Source: JANRKN01 sp033763435 (GTDB lineage: Bacteria > Planctomycetota > Phycisphaerae > Phycisphaerales > UBA1924). From it: DNA of 9,373 nucleotides. Location: assembly GCA_033763435.1 (NCBI GenBank), contig JANRKN010000173.1, positions 1 through 9,373 on the forward strand, read 5' to 3'. Positions 4,641 to 9,373 of this stretch are shown piece after piece. Both the position numbers and the translations under genes were made by a program. Under the pieces are notes generated by a model, which saw only the letters and a program-made list of their open reading frames with translations, searched no databases and was not told where the DNA came from. Numbering within the stretch: the first letter of the stretch is position 1; every line of letters starts with the position of its first letter.

Positions 4641-7232
4641 TCAGCGCACGGGCAGGATCGGGAAGCGCGCGGGCTTGGCCGCGGTGGCGTCGATGTTCGC
4701 GCCGGTCGCGGCATCCGCGCCCAGCACGTCGATCAGCGCGCCGTCGGGCCCCGCGACCAGCACGAGCAGCTCAAGCTCCACCTTGCTCGCGGGCGACTTG
4801 GGCAGGCCCAGGTCCGTGTATGGCACAAACAGCTCGAGCCCGTGCTTCTCACCCTCGGCGCTTTCGGTGTATGCAATCTGCATCTCGGGGCGCACGCCCC
4901 CGCCGCGCAGCACGCCCGAGCCCGAGCCGGGCGTCTGCGAGCCCAGATACCGCTTGCGCGCGGCATGGTCCTTGTGCAGCTCCACGCGGTCGATGTACAG
5001 CACGCCGCCGGAGATGTTCATCGAGAGCGCATCGCTGGGCGCAAAGGCCAGCGCCCTGCCCGCGAGCCGGCGCAGCGAGGCGGGCACGTCGCGATGATCG
5101 GTGTCGAGCGTTGCCTGGCCCGCCGCGGCGCCCGAGGAATACAGCAGCGTCACGCTTGAACCCTCGGGCAGCAGCGAGCCCGAGAGCCCGAGCACCACGC
5201 CTTCGCGCGTCCGGCGCGCCCACAGCTCGCGTCCCGTCGCGCCCGAGGCCAGCCGCGTGCCCGCAGGGTCCGAGCCCAGGCCCAGCTTCGTCGGGATGTC
5301 CTTGCCGTCGACGCGCGAAACCGCGGGCGCCGGCGGGTTCGGAATGTTCGGCAGCGTGCCCGAGATCTCGATCAGCCGGTACGAGTACGGCTCGATCGTG
5401 ATCTCAAAGCGGTTCTTCGTTGAGTTCAGCAGCACCGGGAACGGCGGCTTCTCGCCCGGCGGGTGGGGCCTCACCACGTCGCGGATCACCGCGGTGCCGT
5501 TGATCGGCGTGAGCTGACTCGAGCGCAGGTCCAGCTCCGTCGTGACGCGCTCGCCCGTGAGATTGATCGCGCACACGATCGTCTGCGAGCGGTTGTCGTG
5601 CTCCGCGCGATCCACAAACCCGCGGAAGAACGCCCACACGCCCGGGTTCTCAGTGCGGATCGGCGCATAGCCGCCCACCGAAAGCGCCGTGTTGCTGCGC
5701 CGGAGCGCGATCAGCCGGCGATAGGTCTCCAGCAGCGAATCATCCTTGCCGAGCTGTTCCACCACGCTCCGCCCGTCGCGGTCGCGCGAGAAGCGCTTGT
5801 CCTTCACGCTCACGAACCCCGGAGCGGGCGCGGGGTCCAGCGCCTTGATCGTCGCGCCGGACTCACCTTTCGGCTCGGCCTGCTTCTCGGGCGTGTTCGG
5901 CGCAGGGGTCGCTGCCGGGGGCGGCGCGTGCAGCGCCCAGTAATCGGTCGTAGGCGGGCGATCGGTGTCGTACCACTTGAACGGCTCGCGCACAGGGATG
6001 TCGTTCGCGTCCGAACCAAACTCGCCCCGCACGCCCAGCATTCCGATCTCATCGCCCATATAGATGCTCGGCGGGAACGGCTGCAGCATCAGCACCGCCG
6101 CCGCGGCACGCTCGCGCCCGCGCGTCGCCTCCGCGTCCGCCCCCACTTCCGACGAGAGCCGGTCCACGTCGTGATCGCCCAGCACCGCGATCATCGTCCG
6201 GCGCGGCAGCGGGAACTTCGGCATCGTCCACAGCAGTTCGAGCACCGCGCGATTCAACGGCGCGGCCTGGCCCTCGCGGATCGCCTCGCGCGCCGTCGAC
6301 TGAAACATCTTCGTAAACACCGCGTCGTGCGCGGGGAACAGCTCCGACCCCAGCGAGGCCCAGTCGGCCTGCTCGGCAAACGTGAACACGTTCGGGTTCA
6401 CGCTGCGCAGCGCGTTCTTCCAGGGCAGCCAGAAGCTCCGCACGTTGTAGCCGAAGCCCTCGGGCCCGCGCGGATAGGTCTCCCACACGTGATCGAGCCG
6501 GAAGCCGTCGACGCCGTCGGAGGTGTCGCCGTCGCCGTTGGGGTCGAGCCACTTCTTCGACCAGCCGATAATCGCCTCGCGCGCCTGCGCGGTGCGCAGG
6601 TCAAAGAACGCCATGCCCATCTCGCGCCCGGTCCACGTCCGGAAGCGGTAGCCGAGCCATTCCGAGCGGTCGGGCTTGGTCCACGCGAACGCATCGCGCC
6701 AGGGGCTCTGCGGGTTGTTCCTCGCGTCGAGGAACTCGGCGCTCTCATCGCTCAGCCCGTAGCAGACGATGTCGAGGAACACCTTGAACCCGCGCGCCTT
6801 GGCCTGCGTGAGAAACTCGGCAAAGTCGGCGTCGGTGCCCAGGTCGGGGTTCACGCCCGTCGGCGCATGGTGCTGATAGCCGTGGTACGCGGGCGAAGGG
6901 AAGATCGGATTGATCCAGATCGCCGAGATCCCAAGCTCGCGCAGGTAATCCAGCCCGGCGGTCAGGCCCTTCAGGTCGCCGAAGCGTCCGGGCCCTTCGC
7001 GCGAGGTGCGCCAGGCGATCGGCATGATCTGATAGAACACATCCGCGGAGACATCCGCGCCCGCCTCGGCCCAGTCATTCAGCACGCGCGGCGTCTCCTT
7101 GGGCGGGGGCGGCGGCACGAGGGGCCCCTGCGCGCTGGCGAGCGTTCCCCACCCACACATCAGCCCGCCAACAAGCCCACTCATCAGGCCCATCATCACG
7201 CGCGTCATTGCCGCCGGTGCCGTACGTCCCAT
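4641..7232 (-). CDS. Secreted alpha-amylase family (GH13) glycoside hydrolase
   Basis: This 863-residue protein is a predicted exported GH13 enzyme acting on alpha-glucans or alpha-glucosides. The signal peptide is hydrophobic (about 11-34) and ends TLASA-Q; the true start may be M9 at 7208, which leaves a more normal signal peptide. The barrel begins near residue 62 (DVFYQIMPIAW). Region I is FLDIVCYGLS (152-161), region II GFRLDHVWE (243-251) with nucleophile D247, region III FTFAEQAD (283-290) with acid/base E287, and region IV LGDHDVDR (351-358) with D355. The catalytic triad is therefore intact, but the usual Asn and His of region I (DxVxNH) are Tyr and Gly. DPNGDGDTSDG (230-240) is the calcium-loop-like sequence often seen just before region II. 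A Pro/Ala-rich insert spans about 436-472. A beta-rich domain follows the barrel (about 520-625), and a further C-terminal region (about 640-863) ends in a strand-rich LELFVPYTDLGL block, reminiscent of carbohydrate-binding or DOMON-like folds; that assignment is uncertain. There is no twin-arginine motif. Gaps to tatC and to the next gene are both 24 bp if M1 is used. Confidence 0.93.
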   Translation of the reverse strand: MGRTAPAAMTRVMMGLMSGLVGGLMCGWGTLASAQGPLVPPPPPKETPRVLNDWAEAGADVSADVFYQIMPIAWRTSREGPGRFGDLKGLTAGLDYLRELGISAIWINPIFPSPAYHGYQHHAPTGVNPDLGTDADFAEFLTQAKARGFKVFLDIVCYGLSDESAEFLDARNNPQSPWRDAFAWTKPDRSEWLGYRFRTWTGREMGMAFFDLRTAQAREAIIGWSKKWLDPNGDGDTSDGVDGFRLDHVWETYPRGPEGFGYNVRSFWLPWKNALRSVNPNVFTFAEQADWASLGSELFPAHDAVFTKMFQSTAREAIREGQAAPLNRAVLELLWTMPKFPLPRRTMIAVLGDHDVDRLSSEVGADAEATRGRERAAAAVLMLQPFPPSIYMGDEIGMLGVRGEFGSDANDIPVREPFKWYDTDRPPTTDYWALHAPPPAATPAPNTPEKQAEPKGESGATIKALDPAPAPGFVSVKDKRFSRDRDGRSVVEQLGKDDSLLETYRRLIALRRSNTALSVGGYAPIRTENPGVWAFFRGFVDRAEHDNRSQTIVCAINLTGERVTTELDLRSSQLTPINGTAVIRDVVRPHPPGEKPPFPVLLNSTKNRFEITIEPYSYRLIEISGTLPNIPNPPAPAVSRVDGKDIPTKLGLGSDPAGTRLASGATGRELWARRTREGVVLGLSGSLLPEGSSVTLLYSSGAAAGQATLDTDHRDVPASLRRLAGRALAFAPSDALSMNISGGVLYIDRVELHKDHAARKRYLGSQTPGSGSGVLRGGGVRPEMQIAYTESAEGEKHGLELFVPYTDLGLPKSPASKVELELLVLVAGPDGALIDVLGADAATGANIDATAAKPARFPILPVR

Positions 7233-7256
7233 GCCCGAATCAAAGGCCGGCCAGCC

Positions 7257-8375
7257 TCACTCGTCGCCCGCCGACGCCGGTTCCTTCTTCCCGCGCCCGG
7301 GCCAGCGGATGAACCCCTCGGCAATCCGCGACGGCGGCAGGAACCGCAGCAGCAAACCCCCAAGCTCGTACAGCAGGTACAGCGGGATCCCCAGCATCAG
7401 CAGACTCACCGGATCGCCCGGCGTCAGAATCGCCCCCAGCACCATGCACCCGAACAGCGCGTGCCGGCGCCACTTGGCCAAGAACGCCTGATCGATGATC
7501 CCGATCCACCCGAGCACCAGAATCACCACCGGCATCTGAAAGCCCGCCGCGAAGCCCAGCGCCAGCGACAGCACGAGGTCCACGTACTCGCTCACGCGGT
7601 ACTGCTGCTGAATGCCCGCCGTGCGAACCAGCGGCATCGAGTACACGTCCACCGTGCTCCCGTCGCCCACCGGCACCGCGATGCGCTTTTCCATCAGCGT
7701 GCGGTTGATCCACTCGGTGCCGGGCGCGGGCTTCTCAGGGTCCTTGTCCAGCACGGGCAGCGACGGGAAAACCGTACCCTCGGGCGCGGGCGCGACGGCC
7801 GGCGTCTGGCGCCCGATGTCCGATCCAAAGTGCACCAGGAACCCCAGCGACACGGGCAGGATCATGAAGTACAGAAACAGAATGCCCGTGACCGACAGCA
7901 GCGTCGACATGGGCAGCAGGAAGTACACGAACCGCCGCTCGTGCGCATAAAGCCCCGGCGCGATGAACTTCCAGAGCTGATACAGCACCCACGGCGCGCC
8001 GACGACGATCGTCACGATCAGCGCGATCTTGAAGTAGGTGCCGATGGTTTCGAGCGGGCCGGTCGCCTGCAGGCTCGCGGGCTGCCCGTCCGACCGCAGC
8101 GCGTCCTGCAAAGGCCCCGTGATCCAGCCCAGGATGGTCTCGCCGAAGTACATCGTCGCCAGCAGTACGGGCGCGATGCCGATCAACGCCCACAGCAGCC
8201 TCGAACGCAGCTCCTCCAGGTGATCGCCCAGCGGCATCACGCCCGCGGGCTTGGGTTGCGGGTCCTTAGGCTGCTGCTCGGAGTGGGGCGGCGAGGCCGA
8301 TGCGGCGACCGCGGTGCTGGCCGGGGGAGTGGCCGGGGGCGCGGGCAAAGATGGGGTCGCGTCGTCGCTCGTCAC
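7257..8375 (-). CDS. tatC: Twin-arginine translocase subunit TatC, with large periplasmic loop insertion
   Basis: TatC is the inner-membrane receptor for folded proteins carrying twin-arginine signal peptides. The family signature MPLGDHLEELRSRLL is at residues 47-61, and the cytoplasmic loop block LWKFIAPGLYAHERR is at 134-148, with F137 and E146 matching the signal-binding F94 and E103 of E. coli. FQMPV (279-283) corresponds to the FEVPV of helix 4 (Glu or Gln is found there), and LTPGDP (317-322) holds the conserved Asp. Six membrane helices are visible at about 60-77, 112-136, 150-178, 264-292, 306-324 and 326-345. The protein has 372 residues against about 258 in E. coli. The extra length is a 46-residue Ala/Pro/Ser-rich cytoplasmic N-terminus and an insertion of about 65 residues in the second periplasmic loop (about 183-260). 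The start is GTG at 8375, fixed by AAGGA 6 nt upstream; the internal ATG at 8237 has no such site. It is the first gene of a probable operon with the GH13 and methyltransferase genes. No tatA or tatB gene is in the window. Confidence 0.97.
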   Translation of the reverse strand: MTSDDATPSLPAPPATPPASTAVAASASPPHSEQQPKDPQPKPAGVMPLGDHLEELRSRLLWALIGIAPVLLATMYFGETILGWITGPLQDALRSDGQPASLQATGPLETIGTYFKIALIVTIVVGAPWVLYQLWKFIAPGLYAHERRFVYFLLPMSTLLSVTGILFLYFMILPVSLGFLVHFGSDIGRQTPAVAPAPEGTVFPSLPVLDKDPEKPAPGTEWINRTLMEKRIAVPVGDGSTVDVYSMPLVRTAGIQQQYRVSEYVDLVLSLALGFAAGFQMPVVILVLGWIGIIDQAFLAKWRRHALFGCMVLGAILTPGDPVSLLMLGIPLYLLYELGGLLLRFLPPSRIAEGFIRWPGRGKKEPASAGDE

Positions 8376-8572
8376 GTCGGATCCTTGCCAGCCGCGGGGC
8401 GCCCACTCAAGGGCCCGCTGCCGGCCAGCCCGCCCACAGGCCGATGAGAATAGTCCCCCTGCGGGTCCGATCCGCCCCGCACGCCCATCGTTTGGGAAGT
8501 GTCCGGAGGAGTCGGGCCCGCCGACGGATTCTGACGGGATCGCCCGGTTCGCGCATCGGAACGTTCACCGGC
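8376..8572. promoter_or_regulatory. Divergent intergenic region between tatC and the ECF sigma gene
   Basis: These 197 bp must hold promoters for both directions. On the minus strand TATTCT (complement of 8447-8452) is a possible -10 box for tatC, giving a leader of roughly 65 nt, but its -35 position is poor. On the plus strand GGAGGAG occurs at 8505-8511 with no start codon close behind it. GGAAC at 8558-8562 resembles an ECF -35 core but lies too near the ATG at 8573 to serve that gene. No clear operator or terminator is visible. Confidence 0.35.
8382..8386 (-). promoter_or_regulatory. Shine-Dalgarno site of tatC
   Basis: AAGGA on the minus strand lies 6 nt before the GTG at 8375. It is among the clearest ribosome binding sites in the window and supports GTG over the internal ATG at the TatC signature. 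Confidence 0.7.
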
Positions 8573-9202
8573 ATGACCGACACGCCGACCAACCCCGGCC
8601 CAGCTTCCTCAGGCCCCGCCTCTTCCCCGCCGGCGCCTACGCCGTTGCCGTGGGAGTTGGTCCAGGCGGAGTGGGAACGGCATCGGCGCTGGGTCGCCGC
8701 GATCCTCATCGCGCACAAGCCGCGCTGGGCCGACGTGGACGACCTGCTGCAGGAGGTCGCGCTCGCGTTCCTCAAGCACGTGGGCGAGATCCGCGACTCG
8801 GGCGCCGTGCGCCCCTGGCTGCGCACCGTCGCGATCAACGCGGCGCGTCTGGCGGCGCGTTCAGGCAAGCTGCGCGAGCGCGGCACGGGCGGCGACTCGC
8901 TTGGCCCCGACGCGTCGCCCGCGTCGTACTCGCCCGATGCCGCACAGGCCGCCGAGGTGAGCGAAGAGGCGCGAGCGATCATGTCGCTCGCGATGAATCT
9001 CGACGAGGGCTATCGCGAGCCCCTGCTGCTGCGCTGCGTGCAGGAGCTGAGCTATCGCGAGATCGGCGAGATCCTCGGCCTGCCCGAGACGACCGTCGAA
9101 ACACGAATCGCCCGCGGCCGGCGGATGCTCCGAGAAGCCGCGACCCGTACGGCAGAATCGAAAACTTCCAGCGCCCCCGCGCTGAAACTCGCCGGGCCCT
9201 AG
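8573..9202 (+). CDS. ECF-type RNA polymerase sigma factor
   Basis: This 209-residue protein has the two-domain layout of extracytoplasmic-function sigma factors. Region 2 spans about residues 33-95, with WADVDDLLQEVALAFL (52-67) as the core-binding and -10-binding helix and RPWLRTVAINAARLAAR (80-96) after it. A variable linker of about 35 residues follows. Region 4 spans about 134-188: YREPLLLRCVQELSYREIGE (147-166), then ILGLPETTVETRIARGRRML (167-186), which is the helix-turn-helix that reads the -35 element. There is no region 1 or 3, as expected for the group. The frame stays open upstream to 8300, but that part is antisense to tatC, is Arg/Pro-rich and lacks sigma features, so ATG 8573 is chosen; the ribosome binding site is weak. 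The first 25 residues are Pro/Ser-rich. ECF factors are usually held by an anti-sigma protein encoded next door; the cut-off gene at 9306 is the only candidate here, and its identity cannot be judged. Confidence 0.93.
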   Translation: MTDTPTNPGPASSGPASSPPAPTPLPWELVQAEWERHRRWVAAILIAHKPRWADVDDLLQEVALAFLKHVGEIRDSGAVRPWLRTVAINAARLAARSGKLRERGTGGDSLGPDASPASYSPDAAQAAEVSEEARAIMSLAMNLDEGYREPLLLRCVQELSYREIGEILGLPETTVETRIARGRRMLREAATRTAESKTSSAPALKLAGP

Positions 9203-9223
9203 GCCTGAGCGCATCACGATGAC

Positions 9224-9293
9224 GTGTGGGAACGGTGGGGAACGGTGGGGAACGGTGAGAGATGGTGGGAATCGGTGGGGAATGGAGTGGGGA
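9224..9293 (+). repeat. 10-bp-period G-rich repeat, GGTGGGGAAC
   Basis: Seven units with an exact 10-bp step start at 9224, 9234, 9244, 9254, 9264, 9274 and 9284. Units 2 and 3 are identical (GGTGGGGAAC), unit 6 is GGTGGGGAAT, and the rest are degenerate. The array fills most of the gap between the sigma gene and the next gene and ends in that gene's ribosome binding site. A related array lies at 288-330 on the other strand, also upstream of a gene. The 10-bp step is close to one helical turn, so repeated sites would face the same side of the DNA. Several GGG/GGGG runs could also allow quadruplex folding in DNA or RNA. Confidence 0.8.
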
Positions 9294-9297
9294 GGAG
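9291..9297 (+). promoter_or_regulatory. Shine-Dalgarno site of the gene at 9306
   Basis: GGAGGAG ends 8 nt before ATG 9306. This strong match favours 9306 as the start, although a second site (AAGGA, 9315-9319) precedes the in-frame ATG at 9327. Confidence 0.55.
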
Positions 9298-9305
9298 CGT
9301 TGCGT

Positions 9306-9373
9306 ATGACGACCGAAGGACCGAGGATGACGACGCCGCCGGACGATCTGCCCGATCGTGATGTGTTGATCTC
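9306..9373 (+). CDS. Start of an unidentified gene (cut by window edge)
   Basis: Only 22 codons are visible: MTTEGPRMTTPPDDLPDRDV followed by LI. The start at 9306 is chosen for its Shine-Dalgarno site; ATG 9327 is an alternative. The frame is also open back to an ATG at 9219, through the G-rich repeat, which would add a Gly/Trp/Arg-rich stretch; I consider that unlikely. The gene lies 103 bp after the ECF sigma gene on the same strand, so an anti-sigma factor or a regulated partner is a reasonable guess from context only. The family cannot be recognised from so few residues. Confidence 0.55.
   Translation, partial: MTTEGPRMTTPPDDLPDRDVLI

Noticed and set aside
7145..7232. A twin-arginine signal on the GH13 protein, which would explain linkage to tatC
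   Set aside because: Neither the M1 nor the M9 start gives an Arg-Arg pair before the hydrophobic core. The signal peptide looks Sec-type.
5463..8447. A 994-codon open frame on the plus strand, antisense to tatC and the GH13 gene
   Set aside because: It is very Arg/His/Ala/Pro-rich with no recognisable domain, and it mirrors the codon bias of the two clear genes on the other strand. Long antisense frames are expected in such GC-rich DNA.
8300..8572. N-terminal extension of the ECF sigma factor frame
   Set aside because: The first 91 codons overlap the start of tatC on the other strand, are Arg/Pro-rich and lack sigma-factor features. ATG 8573 gives a normal-length ECF factor.
9224..9293. 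CRISPR-like array at the right end
   Set aside because: The 10-bp units are contiguous with no spacers, and no cas gene is present. It is a simple tandem repeat.

Overview
The window is GC-rich bacterial DNA, with protein-coding genes that strongly prefer G or C at the third codon position, so many of the antisense frames are open. The gene set suggests a diderm environmental bacterium: tatC with a long extra periplasmic loop, a secreted GH13 enzyme, a SpoVR-family protein, an ECF sigma factor, and few strong Shine-Dalgarno sites. My best guess is a planctomycete, perhaps of the Phycisphaerae type. This rests on overall character and not on a database match. I see no insertion sequence, phage gene, CRISPR array or integrase.

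Layout. (1) Positions 1-257, minus strand: the 5' part of an exported, Pro/Thr/Gln-rich protein. (2) Positions 258-538: an intergenic region with a G-rich repeat (reading GGTGGGGAA towards the minus-strand gene), a short hairpin, and a tRNA-Cys(GCA) gene with an unusually long variable arm. (3) Positions 539-3716, plus strand: a 520-residue NPPF-type SAM-dependent methyltransferase, an 82-bp gap holding a hairpin and a direct repeat, then a full-length 510-residue SpoVR-family protein. (4) Positions 8375 down to 3717, minus strand: tatC, a secreted GH13 glycoside hydrolase and a small-molecule-type class I methyltransferase. They are separated by 24-bp gaps and probably form one operon. Its last stop codon directly abuts the SpoVR stop codon. 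(5) Positions 8376-8572: the divergent promoter region. (6) Positions 8573-9202, plus strand: an ECF-type sigma factor, then a 10-bp-period G-rich repeat (again GGTGGGGAA) and the start of another gene that runs off the window at 9306-9373.

Most genes look like chromosomal housekeeping or accessory functions with no obvious shared pathway. The tatC-GH13-methyltransferase unit is co-directional and tight, but the GH13 signal peptide has no twin-arginine motif, so it is probably a Sec substrate and not a reason for the tatC linkage. The ECF sigma factor may work with the cut-off gene downstream. The most distinctive signals are the class II-like tRNA-Cys, the matching G-rich repeats in front of two unrelated genes at opposite ends of the window, the loop insertion in TatC, and the altered first conserved region of the GH13 enzyme. 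I found no convincing multi-gene defence or otherwise novel system.
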